A DNA stretch of 64,000 bases from Megaustenia siamemsis (Eukaryota; Mollusca; Gastropoda; Stylommatophora; Ariophantidae): assembly GCA_032433765.1 (NCBI GenBank), contig JAVIAB010000101.1, forward strand, positions 64,120,592 to 64,184,591, read 5' to 3'. The notes beneath the pieces are model-generated. The model was given only the letters and a program-made list of their open reading frames with translations, had not been told where the DNA came from and searched no databases. The translations under genes and the position numbers were made by a program. How positions within the stretch are numbered: the stretch's first letter is position 1; every line of letters starts with the position of its first letter. Positions 33,864-43,845 of the stretch are shown one piece after another.

Positions 33864-35112
33864 ATCATCAAGTACCCGGCCTAGTGGCGTAGGTGACCAT
33901 GTCTCTCCACAACATTCGATCTCGGCAGCTATTTATCATTTCTGTTGTTGACATTCTGCCAAGCCATTCTCTTAAGCTGTCTGTTATTTTTTCTCTTTGC
34001 TTCCCTCTATCTCTTCGTCCTTAAATTTTTCCAGTTGATACAATATATTCCAGTTGTTCTCTTCTCATTACATGGCCAAAAAATGATGATTGTCTCTTCC
34101 TAACTTTGGAAATTAACTCTCTTTTTGCTTTGACCTTTCGCAGAACCTCTTCATTACTCTTCTTAGCTGTCCATGGTATTCTCAACATTCTTCTGTAAAA
34201 CCACATTTCTACAGACTCCAGTGATTTTCGTGTCTGTTGTCCTATTGTCCATGATTCGCATCCGTATGTTAAGACTGGCTCTACGTAACATGTAAGAACT
34301 CTTTTTCTTGTTTCTATTGTCAAAATTGGATTCCATAGTATATTTTCCTCATCATTTGGAAAGCTGCTTTTGCCTGAGCCATTCTGCATCTCACCTCTTT
34401 TGTACATCTTCAGTCTGAGGTTAACAACGTTCCCAAATATTTAAATTCATTTACCTGTTTTAATAGTGTTCTACTTGTCTTTATTTTACACTGAGGTGAT
34501 GTTTTTTTTTCTTTGTTGTTACCATTACCTCTGTCTTTTTGCTATTAAGGCTGCGTCCTTTATTTTTGCTTTCCTTCACTACAATGTCCAACATTTCTTG
34601 TAACTCATTTACACTCTTAGCGATTAATACTGTATCACCGGCATACCTTATATTATTTATATTATGACCTCCAATTGTTATTCCACGCATGCCCTTTATG
34701 GATCTTAAAATAATCTCACTATAAATATTAGACATATCTTGTGACAGAACACAACCTTGTCTAACACCCTGTTTTATTTGTTAAAACATTCCCAATTGGT
34801 TTCCAGTTCTTATGGGCGCAGTTTGTTGCCAGTACATGTTCTTTATTATTCTTAGATCTTTGCTGTCTACGTTTATGCTTTCTAAAATGGTGATTATTTC
34901 TTGGTGCTTTACTTTGTCAAATGCCTTGGTGTAATCTATGAAACATAGGTGTAGATCTGTTTTCACCTCTATGGCTCTTTCTACTAAAGATCTTATGTTA
35001 TAAATGGCATTGCTTGTTTCTTTATCTCTAACAAAACCACACTGTTCATCGCTAATTTCTGAACTGATTTTGTTTTGCACTCTTCGCATGATGATTCTTA
35101 GTAATATCTTAG
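33864..35112 (-). pseudogene. LINE-C copy 2a: RT palm, thumb and 3' end (RTE/BovB-like)
   Basis: The minus-strand 3' end is an ATGATGATGATAT-type tail (33,864-33,876). Upstream coding includes the C-terminal FFGHVMRREQLEYIV block (~34,050-34,110), ETRKRVLTCYVEPVLTYGCE (~34,255-34,310), MWFYRRMLRIPWTAKKS (~34,150-34,200), INNIRYAGDTVLIA (~34,640) where YAGD replaces YADD, and RT motif A FIDYTKAFDKVKH (~34,920). The frame is split by stops at ~34,440 and ~34,760. The match in order and wording to RTE/BovB-type proteins is strong. It continues at 37,566 beyond a composite insertion. Confidence 0.9.
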
Positions 35113-35118
35113 TCATAT

Positions 35119-35205
35119 CTCTCTCTCTCTGCGATCAGGACCCAATCAAAGTAGGATTCCAGCTCCTCACATGAAAGCTGTCAGGTTAGGTGTGTTAAAA
35201 ACAGA
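35119..35205 (-). mobile_element. LINE-D 3' tail with short (GA)n end
   Basis: CTCTCTCTCTCTGCGATCAG, then CCCAATCAAAGTAGGATTCC and CTCCTCACATGAA match the start of LINE-D at 39,047-39,130, which has a longer (CT)n and the same following sequence. Read on the minus strand this is the last ~80 bp of LINE-D after its stop codon. Here it forms the 3' end of the composite insertion. Confidence 0.75.
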
Positions 35206-35455
35206 ACATCACAATTAGAGTCTGCCAGATCCACTCTGATTGAACACCCGTTAAAAACGTTGCACTGTGTTCTGCGCCAGTGGCCCAGTGCATCCGATTT
35301 CAGCCAGCATTTTATTCAGGTTTGCTTTCCCTAGCCTTTGATTGTCCCCAATCTTCCTGCAAGGCAGCAGGTGATCTTTTCTGTAGGGGGATTCTGCCCT
35401 TAGATGGTCGGCCCTCCCAGGTTTATGAGCACCATCTGCCCGAGTCACTAGAGGT
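35206..35455. other. Unassigned 250 bp inside the composite insertion
   Basis: Less AT-rich than its surroundings. It includes CTGCAAGGCAGCAGG (~35,360), a motif also in the LINE-C 5' leader (~28,688, ~59,868). A minus-strand frame (35,251-35,448) has no recognised domain. I see no gene. Confidence 0.4.
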
Positions 35456-36075
35456 GACTAACACAGACACGCACACGCAAAGATATGAGATGTGACAAAC
35501 ACATACATGCACATAGCGATACGAGGCATGATTAACACTGGCATACATCAAGATATATAACACATGACTAACATAAACATGCACATAAAGATATGAGATA
35601 TGACTGACATAGACATGCACCCACAAAGAAATTACACATGTCTAACATGGACATGCACACAAAGATATGAGATATGACCAACATAGATAGGCACACACAA
35701 TGATATGAGATGTGACTAGCATAGCCATGCAAACACAAGGATATGAGATGTGACATACACAGACATGCACACACAAAGATATGAGATATGACTAACATAA
35801 ACATACACACAGAGACATGAGATATCACTAGCCCCAAACACAAAGATATGACACATGACTAACACAGATACACACTAAGATATGAGATATGACTAAACAC
35901 ATACACACTTAAAGATATGAGATATGATTAACACGGACACTCCAAGATATGAGATATGACTAACATGACACACACCAAGATATGAGCCATGGCCAGCACA
36001 CACACACACAAGCCAAGATATGAGCCTTGGCTAGCAATGAAACACACCAAGAAATGAACCATGTCCAGCACAGAA
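35456..36075 (+). repeat. Degenerate minisatellite, ~35-42-bp unit
   Basis: Repeats of AAGATATGAGATATGACTAA followed by CACAGACATGCACACACA with variable spacing, about 16 units. Units degrade toward the right, where AAGATATGAGCCATGGCCAG variants appear. Minus-strand frames with VHVYVSHISYL-type repeats are translations of this tract, not a repeat protein. Confidence 0.85.
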
Positions 36076-36119
36076 AGAAAATATCCAGTACACATTAAGG
36101 TATCCATATGTTTGGGTTT

Positions 36120-37480
36120 GTTTTAGTCAGCAGACTCTTCTTAACGTGGGGATCATCGACATACGAGACGCCGGCCCCCATGAACTGTTAACAGATATCG
36201 TCCAAACAGTTGTACGGAGATTTGAGAGTGCAGTCTGACCCGTAGAACATTCCCTTGCAGGAACAGATCCCGGTTGACTGTTCACAGGTGTCGTTGAAAC
36301 AGTGGTCAGGACATTTGAGAGTGCAGTCTGGCCCGTAGTACGCTTCCTTGCGCGTACAGTCTGCTCTTTCTGTGTCACATATGATGTCACAGCCATCAGA
36401 ACACGTCTGTTCGCACTGTAACCCAAAATTAGAACAACACTGTAACCCAACATCAGAACAAGTGTCATCACAGGTATAGCCAGGATGTTTGCAATGTTGG
36501 CATTTTACGGATTTTCCTCACATAAGGACCTGACACTAAGACAAGACCCGGAGCAGTCGTGTCCATAAATCCCATGTGAACAGTTGAAGTGACACGTACC
36601 GATGATGACGGTGCAGCCTTTGCTACTCCCACCACACACTGTACAAAAGACCAAGAATGCCCGTCCAGACAATAGGTGTCTGTAAATGTTTGCACCTCAC
36701 ACACCGTCAGTGCACTCTCGTCCTGCGAAAAGGTCGGTGAGAACTCAAACTTACGGTGTGCCATTGTCGCTTGTATGGTGACTACAATAGTGTTCACATA
36801 AATATTTGGGTATGATATATCATTATACTGGAACACTACACCGCCACTGTCAGAGAAAGCCTTTGGAGTGTCATTCTTTACCCGAATCATAGTGCTAGCT
36901 CGATGATAAATTCGAATGGTGTGAGTCTTCTGGGACGTGTCAAAGTTCAGATACCAGTAAACAGAGGTTCCACTTCTCAATTGTGTGTATGTGTGCAGTC
37001 ATTGTCATAAAGATTGGTCTTTGTTTTGCCATTAACTGCGGCCTCTGGTCCACACCCGTCCACTGTATATCAAGCATTAAATGTGTCGGTCTGGTTTGCG
37101 TTCTGTTTGAGAGCCACATTCCGACCCCCGTCAATGGAGATTGAGCAGATATTTGCAACTATCGCCCCTTCAATCCGTAACATGTTGATTAGACCATGAA
37201 ACTGTCCGGATCTGTAGGTCCAGATCCTTAGGCTTATTTGCAAACTAGATCAAAGTACTGACACTGGGGTCCGAAACGTTCTCGCCGACAACTGTCACCG
37301 TTTGTGCATGTCCCTGTAGCCCTGTCACAAGCTGAGCGATTTTAGCAGTGACACTGCAACGCACAATTTGCCCCGAACCAACCGTCTACACAAGTTAGGT
37401 AGTTAGGTCATTAGCTTCCAGTGTCACAAACAAAGCCAGCAGATTAAAGACTTTATCTACAACGGTGGTTAACGAAATGT
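36120..37480 (-). pseudogene. Intronless broken copy of a secreted EGF / fucolectin-like protein
   Basis: Minus-strand order: a hydrophobic leader (VFNLLALFVTL, ~37,440); an EGF-like Cys block (CVDGWFGANCALQCHC, ~37,350-37,395, then a stop, then ATGTCTNGDSCRRERFGPQC); an F5/8C or fucolectin-like domain beginning GRNVALKQNANQTDTF (~37,115) with YWYLNFDTSQKTHTIRIY (~36,915-36,965) and ending ALTVCEVQTF (~36,690); then further EGF-like Cys blocks (CPDHCFNDTCEQSTGICSCK, ~36,245-36,305; MFYGSDC). Leader-EGF-fucolectin-EGF layout is familiar from expanded MEGF-like families of molluscs. At least three stops or frameshifts are visible. The domains run on without introns, which suggests a processed copy. 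Confidence 0.75.
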
Positions 37481-37565
37481 GCACAAACAATTATTTCAAA
37501 CCCGTGGTTACAATTCTAACAATCCGCCAACTCGCTGTGACAACAGACAGCGCGATGACTCATAT

Positions 37566-38113
37566 GACTCATAAGGCTTATTGTGCGATGATCATCGCAA
37601 TCAATCGCACCCGATTTCTTTGGTAGGGCTATGAATATTGATTTGGGCATGTTGTCTGATATATATCCACTGCTGTAGATATCATTCCATATGTTTGTTA
37701 TTATTTCTATTCCAAAATCACCCATGGCTTCAATCTCTTCTTTAGTTATAATATCTGGTCCAGGAGCTTTGCCTGCTTTCATATTGCGCAAGGCGTCTTC
37801 CACTTCTTCTCTTAGCATTTCTGGTCCTTCTCCATTATCCTTTATATTTACTTCCGTTCGTTCATCGTTATAAAGATCATTAATGCATTTTGTCCATCGT
37901 TCACTTATGTTTTCTTGATCAATCAACAGTTCTCCTTTCTTTGATCTTAAACATTCAGTTTTTGATTGCGTTTTTCTTCCTGTTAATTCCTCAACTTGTT
38001 TGTATATAGCTTTAACATCTCCTTTTTGTTGAAATTCGATTTCGTTGCATCTCTCTTTTAACCATGCTTCTTTTGCTTCATTATATTTTACTACAATTTC
38101 TTTATTTAACTTC
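37566..38113 (-). pseudogene. LINE-C copy 2b: linker and RT N-terminus
   Basis: Minus-strand frame from ~38,113 with NKEIVVKYNEAKEAWLKER, IYKQVEELTGRK, ISERWTKCINDLYN, MKAGKAPGPDIITKEEI (RT fingers) and IFIALPKKSGAIDCDDHRTI, ending SLMSH at the composite insertion. The stretch is open over ~180 codons. The endonuclease is missing: the element starts at the linker, at a point that nearly complements where LINE-C copy 1 stops (22,671). Confidence 0.9.
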
Positions 38114-39042
38114 AAGACACAGGAAGCTTACAAAGAGGTAAACAAAGAGGTGAGAAGGTGCACTAAAAGGGATAGGAGGAAATATATAGACGTACTAGCT
38201 AAAGAGGCAGAGGATGCAGCAAATGTAGGGAATTTGAAAGAACTGTACAACAGCATAAACACATTAAGTGGAAAATACAAACATCTCAATGTCTTTGGTA
38301 AAAATAAAAAAATGGAACCTACTTTGTAATATATGGGAACACAGGAGAGATGGAAAGAGTACTCTGAAGAATTTTTGAATAGACCCGGCTCAAATAATCC
38401 TCCGGATATACTACCAGCAGAAGAGGAGTTACACGTTAACTGTGGAAAACCAAGCAAAGACGAAATAATGAAAGCCATCCAACTATTAAAAATTAGTATA
38501 TCCACAGGACCAGAGGAAATTTCTTCGGAAGCCATCAACGTAGATATTAACATCTCTACCAAGATGTTGCATAATCTATTAGATAAACATTGTGAGAGTG
38601 AAGAAGCATCGAAATACTGGAAAAAATTTTATATGATCAAGCTACCAAAGAAAGGCAGTTTACAGGAGTGCACACATTATAGGGGAATTATGCTACTATC
38701 AGTGCCAGGAAAAAAATATTAAGCATAATCATTCTGGAGAGACTAAAAGACGTAATAGAGTAACATTAGAGAGACGAACAAGCATGTTTTAGGAAGAGCA
38801 GATCATGTGCTGATCAAATAACTACTCTACGTATAATAGTTGAACAAAGATTATAACTACAGTTTCAACTTTATATTGGATTTATAGATTACGAAAAGGC
38901 ATTTGGTAGTTTAGACAGACGAATGCTTTGGAGGTTACCGAATCATTACATAATCCCCATAAAGTGTATTAACCTGATAAAAACAATAAATGAAGGAATG
39001 AAATGTAGTGTGGTGCATGAAGGTAGCATACAGAAGCATTTG

Positions 39043-39046
<4 letters not shown>
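38114..39046 (+). pseudogene. LINE-A copy 6b: RT fingers and palm start
   Basis: Continues LINE-A copy 6a after LINE-C. It has a linker (VNKEVRRCTKRDRRKYIDVL, ~38,140), RWKEYSEEFLNRPGSNNPP (~38,350), SKDEIMKAIQLL (~38,455), MIKLPKKGSLQECTHYRGI (~38,635) and RT motif A FIDYEKAFGSLDRR (~38,880), where Gly replaces the Asp usual after AF. Frames at 38,045-38,329, 38,333-38,722 and 38,923 onward are separated by stops. It is cut by LINE-D at the 11-bp GCATTTGAAAT (39,036-39,046), repeated at 42,943-42,953. Confidence 0.85.

Positions 39047-39087
<41 letters not shown>
39047..39087 (+). repeat. (CT)n microsatellite, ~20 units
   Basis: 3' tail of LINE-D (GA repeats on the element strand). The homologous tail at 35,119 has about six units. 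Confidence 0.95.
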
Positions 39088-39088
<1 letters not shown>

Positions 39089-39244
39089 TATCAAGACTCA
39101 ATCAGAGTAGGATTCCAGTCTCTCAAATGAAGTCAGCTGTCTGTTTAAGCGAATCGATAGCCTTACATAGTTTCTCTTCCAGGGAGGTTGGCGTGGACCA
39201 CATTGCTCTTCTCAGGTCTATGTACTGGGGGCAATCATGTAGAA

Positions 39245-41468
39245 CAGGGATGGCCCATTAGGTGCCCGCGGGTCACAAGTGGCCCGCAACGTCCTTTTTG
39301 TGGCCCGCGGCGGATAAAAAATAAAATCAGGTTGCATTGAGCAAAATGTCCTTTGTAAAATTGAGTTACAATTTCTTACATTAACCTCTACCGTGGAGAA
39401 AGCTAACTCAAATATTCCCTAATAGACCTACGTTTAAAACTCGGGACACTCTAGTAGTTAGTTTAACGTCGACTTCCTGCCATTCCCGGCCGATCCTTTT
39501 TTTCCCTTTGATCATCCTGCGACCGACTTAAACAAAGGAGGAAGCCAATGAATGGTTCTAGAGCCGACTCTCGGTTCGGCGAGTTCAGTTTCCGCCAAGA
39601 AATACTGTCAATCCCCCACCTCCTCCACCCCAACACATTCACCTCACAATTATTTTACTTTCAGTTTCTTTCTCTCCAAACCTCTTTTCATCAGTCAAAA
39701 TTATATATCCGATCTGATCATTCTGATTTTGTCGAGTTACAGTGAACAGTTCCATTTTAACAGGAAACAGTGCTATTGTTGTAATCTGTGTTTTCATTGT
39801 CTGTTGCTTCGGTCGTAGTATAATATGAACAATCAACGTCAATTAAATGACAAAATCAGATTTTTTCATGAGAAATGGGAACATGATGTTTTTATTTATC
39901 AACAATAAGGATAGCAAACCGCTGTGCCTTGTGTGTTTGCAAGTGTTGTCTGTAAATAAAGAGTATAATCTTAAACGGCATTACACACAGCATCACGCCG
40001 CTAAATACAAGGACTACACTGGTACAATACGTTCTACACTTGTGTGCGTTTTGAAGAAACAGGTTAGTGCTCAGAAATCTCTTTTTACTACATTAACAAC
40101 AAAACAAACAAGTTCCTTAATGGCATTGTTTGTTGTAAGCGCAGAGATAGCGAAATAAGAAAAAAACCATTATGTGACGGTGACTCCATTGCCCAGCATT
40201 ACGCTGCATTATACACCAGGAGGCGCTGTGTGGCAAGCTTCTAGACGTGGAGGATGTTATGAAAACCGTAATAAAGTGTGTGAATTTAATAAAAGGCGAG
40301 AATCAGTCTTTGAGAAATTGACAGTTTATACATTTTCTATCAGAAGTTGAGGCGGAATATGGCGCTTTGGTGCTATACACACAAGTACGCTGGCTAAGCA
40401 GAGAGAATTGTTTGAGGCGGTTTTTTTTGCTTTGAGAAACGAGATAAAGCTGTTTTAGATAAACATGATACCAACAAAGAACTGATCAGAAAAATGTATG
40501 ATCCACATTTTAGCAGCGTATTGGCCTTTTTAACTGATATCACCCAGCACATGAATGAACTCAACGTGAAGCTTCAGGGACGTTCCCAATCAGTCTCAGA
40601 TTTGGTAGGACACCTAGATGGATTTATAAGTCAACTAAAATATTTTAGATTTACATTGGCCAAAGAAAACTTCATTCATTTTCCTTCGTGCAAAGAATTG
40701 ATTGAGGAGAGCAGTGACACTGATTTCAAATGTTGTGTATTAATGTTAGACAAACTATTGGGGCAATTCAAAGCACGAATTTCTGACTTCAGTGGTATAC
40801 GACCAGAACTGACATTGTTTAACAACCCTATGAAGTGTGACATTTTCCAACAACATGACACTTTTCAGTTGAAGTTATGTAACCTCCAAAGTGACCCCTT
40901 TTTCCAATCAAGGATGGAGATATGAGTTGACTTTTTGGAAACGTGTGCCACAGGAAAAATATCCCGCATTGAGTGATTTCAGTTTGAACATTACTTCTAT
41001 GTTCGGAAGCACATATATATGTGAATGCGCTTTTTCAACAATGAAGGAGATTAAATCGTCACAAAGAAACCGACTCACTGATGGCCACCTTCAGGATTTA
41101 TTACGAATATCATCATCATTTTTACACATTGACTTTGATGAACTTGTTGCTGCACAAGAACGTCCACATTGTTCTCATTAAGGTTTATTACATGTCTTTA
41201 AAATGACCTAACTAAAACATGTTTGTTAAACAATATAAATAGCAAATTTTATTCATTTTATAGATTTTATAAATCAACTAAGCATTTTTAACTATGTTGC
41301 AATTAAAATGATTTATGTAAGCAAATAATGCCGATAAATAACAACACTATTACCTTAAAACAAATGCCAAGTTTATTTGTATTGATGTTGTTATGTGTGT
41401 GGCCCGCCACAAACAAAAAAAAATAATAAAAAAGTGGCCCGCAATTTGAAAGAAATTGGCCATCCCTG
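39245..41468 (+). mobile_element. hAT-superfamily DNA transposon, 2,224 bp, both ends present
   Basis: The 8-bp duplication ATGTAGAA flanks it (39,237-39,244 and 41,469-41,476). Terminal inverted repeats start CAGGGATGGCC on both ends. GTGGCCCGC subterminal repeats lie inside both ends (39,278 and ~39,300; 41,398 and ~41,434). An 8-bp duplication with CAG-start ends is diagnostic for hAT. The transposase inside is broken and internally deleted, so the element is non-autonomous now. It is inserted in LINE-D, whose frame continues across it. Confidence 0.95.
39847..41181 (+). pseudogene. hAT transposase (BED-finger, ZBED/GTF2IRD2-like), broken
   Basis: The N-terminal BED-type zinc finger has CLVC...LKRHYTQHH spacing (39,847-40,158, aa ~29-51). 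A central part follows in shifted frames: LCGKLLDVEDVM (~40,223), an in-frame stop at ~40,309, and VRWLSREN (~40,390). Then comes an open 143-codon piece (40,494-40,925). The C-terminal dimerisation segment (40,891-41,181) has YPALSDFSLNITSMFGSTYI, CAFSTMKEIKSSQRNRLTD and LQDLLRIS. A one-base frameshift near 40,915 separates the last two pieces. About 200 residues expected between the finger and ~40,180 are missing, indicating an internal deletion. Confidence 0.88.
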
Positions 41469-41646
41469 ATGTAGAACATGTTTTGTAATCATAATGTCCA
41501 GTGTACAGTGACATAGGCTGGTTGTACCTATTTTAAATTTGGTGAACATGTGATTTCTCATTCTATTGTGGTCAGTGTGTAGGCGAAGTATGATGACTTG
41601 ATCCCTCCTTGATAGTTGAACAGTGGTACCGTGTATCTGGTAGAAC

Positions 41647-42714
41647 AGGGACTTCCGTTACAAAGATGGTGGATCTAGGTCACGTTCTCTTGATTGCTGC
41701 AGAAAGTGCAATCAGAATCTGATTAATTTCGGTTCTCGGTTGTACTTTTCTGCTTAAAATATAAATGATGATTTACTTATTACATCTGTGCGACTATAGC
41801 GAAATTGGGCGCTGGCAACAGTCCTTTTTTGACAAATCACGTCTTGTGAATTCGGCCTTCCAACGTTTAGACTTGATCTGCGCTCTACGTCACATTGGTG
41901 CTGTTCATTACCATTGGTGGAATTCCATGACGCAAGTTATTTCCATGTTACTTATTAATGTAAAGTACTTTGTCATTCTCAGTTTTATCTCTTTAGCAAA
42001 TTTGCACCGTGTTTTGTTCGTCGTAGGCTGCTTTCACTAGCGTAATTAGGAATCTAAAGGGAGCGAAATTGTGTTTACATTTTGTGTGTGCTACGTCATC
42101 GTAAATCCCTAGACCGGCGTTACACAAATCTTACGATCTGTTGCTTGATGTGCAACGGTGATAATCTGACCCTAATTGTGTGTCTAAATGTTCGGAATTG
42201 GAGTCAACAGCGATGGCTTAACATCATCAAGCACTATACATTTTTTTTAATATGACGATCATCAATTTCGGGAGGACGTGAAATTCCGGTATATGGTGCA
42301 TAGGCGACGGGAACAATTGAAGGCTATGCATGAAAAGTGTTCCTTGTTGCAGTTTCCTCATATTCCAAGTCCACCTTGTTGCAGGAACTACTGAGTTAAT
42401 TGCTCTGTGCACACCGTGAGTTGTGTGTCTCATTCGTTTTGATCATGTTTCGACATTCCAATTGTTTACGACGAATGATGATATCGTTCGACAGGGAACA
42501 GTTGGCTGTGTTCACTTTCTGCGCGGTTTCGCCGTATGTCTTTTGGCGTGTGCTGAGACTGCTATGATAGGGACTACAGTCACCTTTCTTTGTTTGGGAG
42601 ATGAGATATTAATTCGGATGATTACGATGGCACGGAGGGTTGAGCAATTATGGATTTTAATTCGTTTGCAGTGATACCCGGGCCTTCCATAACCAAATAA
42701 CCAAATCTGGTAGA
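41647..42714 (+). mobile_element. Unidentified 1,068-bp insert with 12-bp target duplication
   Basis: ATCTGGTAGAAC at 41,635-41,646 and 42,715-42,726 brackets the insert, and LINE-D sequence resumes after it. The right end is ATAACCAAATAACCAA, a repeated AACCAAAT tail. A short tandem tail plus a 12-bp duplication suggests a retrotransposed RNA read on the plus strand. The longest frames (91 and 83 codons) show no domain. It is less AT-rich than S. I do not recognise the family. Confidence 0.7.
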
Positions 42715-42942
42715 ACTTTTAATTTAAAATACTTGTCAAGACATGACTTATCGATGCAGGGAGAAAGCACGACAAGACTGTGTTCTGAGCTTATACTCTA
42801 GACATTGTGCTACTAAAAGCTAAACTATAACGGCCGCCGTTGAGAATGAACGAAATTCTGCAAATTCATATCTTTGCCGTTGGTCTTTGATCAAACGCAA
42901 ACAAGCGACCACCTTGGTGCGTCACTGTGAATCTTAAGTAGC

Positions 42943-43845
42943 GCATTTGAAATAAGAACAGGAGTAAGCCAGGAACGACTTCTGTCTCCATTTCTATTTT
43001 CCACTGACCATAGATTGGAATACGAAAAAAACTCAAAACAACAAAAATGGAATCAAGTGATCACTGACCAAGCAACTTGATGATTTAGACTTTGCTGATG
43101 ACATAGCTCCCCTATCACACATCAATGAACATATGTAGGATAACATAAACATAATTGATGGAAGATTACAACAGCTAGGACTGAAAATTAATAGAGATAA
43201 GACCAACATTATGAGAATTAATGGAGTTGGCAATAACAAAATGAAATTAGGAGAAATACCTCTACTAGAAGTGCAATCTTACATATATCTAGGTAGTAAT
43301 ATAAATAAAGAGGGAGAAACAGAATATGATACCAAAATAATGATATCAAAAGCTAGAGGTTCTTTTGTTATACTGGGAAACATATGGAAGTCCAAAGAAA
43401 TTAGGTTTAATACCAAATAAAAATGGTGAACTTCAAAGTTAAGTCAGTCTTATGATATGGCTGTGAAACATGGAGAACAACAAAATTGAGAATGAAGATA
43501 CACCCTTTCATTAATGGATGATTAAGCAGAATAACATATTGGAAATGGCAGTACAAATTCACTAACACATAACTATGGAAATGCTCCAGTCAAATACTAG
43601 TGGATAAAGAGATACAATTAAGACGATGTCGCTGGATAGGACACACACTGCGGAAGAAAACTGAGCGTATTATACAACAGGCCCTTCTTTTGAAATCTCC
43701 ATGGGAAAAGTCAAATAGGAAGAATAAGAATTCCTGGAGAAGACAGATGGAAGCGAAGATGAAGATGATGGGGAGGACGTGGAATGATCTTAAAAAAATG
43801 GCAAGAAACAGAGCGACTTGGAAATTGTTTGTTGAAGATCTTTGA
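42943..43845 (+). pseudogene. LINE-A copy 6c: RT palm to C-terminal stop
   Basis: Resumes LINE-A copy 6 after LINE-D. Catalytic FADD intact (~43,091, FADDIAPLSH), then LGLKINRDKTN, a 69-codon frame with YIYLGSNINKEG (43,211-43,420), LLYGCETW region with a base change, and a clean 81-codon C-terminus (43,600-43,845) with RRCRWIGHTLRK, NSWRRQMEAKM and MARNRATWKLFVEDL stop. This is the best-preserved LINE-A C-terminus in the window and sets the coding end. Confidence 0.85.

Larger units (their letters stand above)
35119..37559 (-). mobile_element. Composite insertion in LINE-C RT (retrocopy-like)
   Basis: LINE-C coding reads through the empty site (SLMSH into MTKILLRI), which fixes the ends. 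TCATAT occurs at 35,113-35,118 and 37,560-37,565 as a short target duplication; extended to 8 bp it has one mismatch. Read on the minus strand the insert holds an EGF/fucolectin pseudogene, a minisatellite, ~250 bp of unknown sequence, then a LINE-D 3' tail ending in (GA)n. That order fits one chimeric reverse-transcribed RNA; a multi-step origin is possible. Confidence 0.75.
39047..42942 (-). mobile_element. LINE-D, 5'-truncated, containing a hAT element and an unknown insert
   Basis: Flanked by GCATTTGAAAT at 39,036-39,046 and 42,943-42,953 (11-bp target duplication); LINE-A reads through the empty site. The left end is (CT)n of ~40 bp, which is the minus-strand 3' tail. The coding remnant is the C-terminal tail of an RNase H-type LINE protein: LSRRDQVIILRLHTDHNRM (~41,560-41,610), CHCTLDIMITKHVLHDCPQY across the hAT site, and AIDSLKQTADFI before a stop (~39,130). 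It is interrupted by a hAT element (39,245-41,468) and a second insert (41,647-42,714). The rightmost ~215 bp have no recognised coding. Confidence 0.8.

Noticed and set aside
35423..35843. Minus-strand frames with repeated VHVYVSHISYL-like peptide
   Set aside because: Pure translation of the 35-42-bp minisatellite. No start context, leader or conserved ends.
41765..42040. 91-codon plus-strand frame as a small gene
   Set aside because: It lies inside the unidentified 1.07-kb insert, with no recognised domain and no second copy in the window to test conservation.
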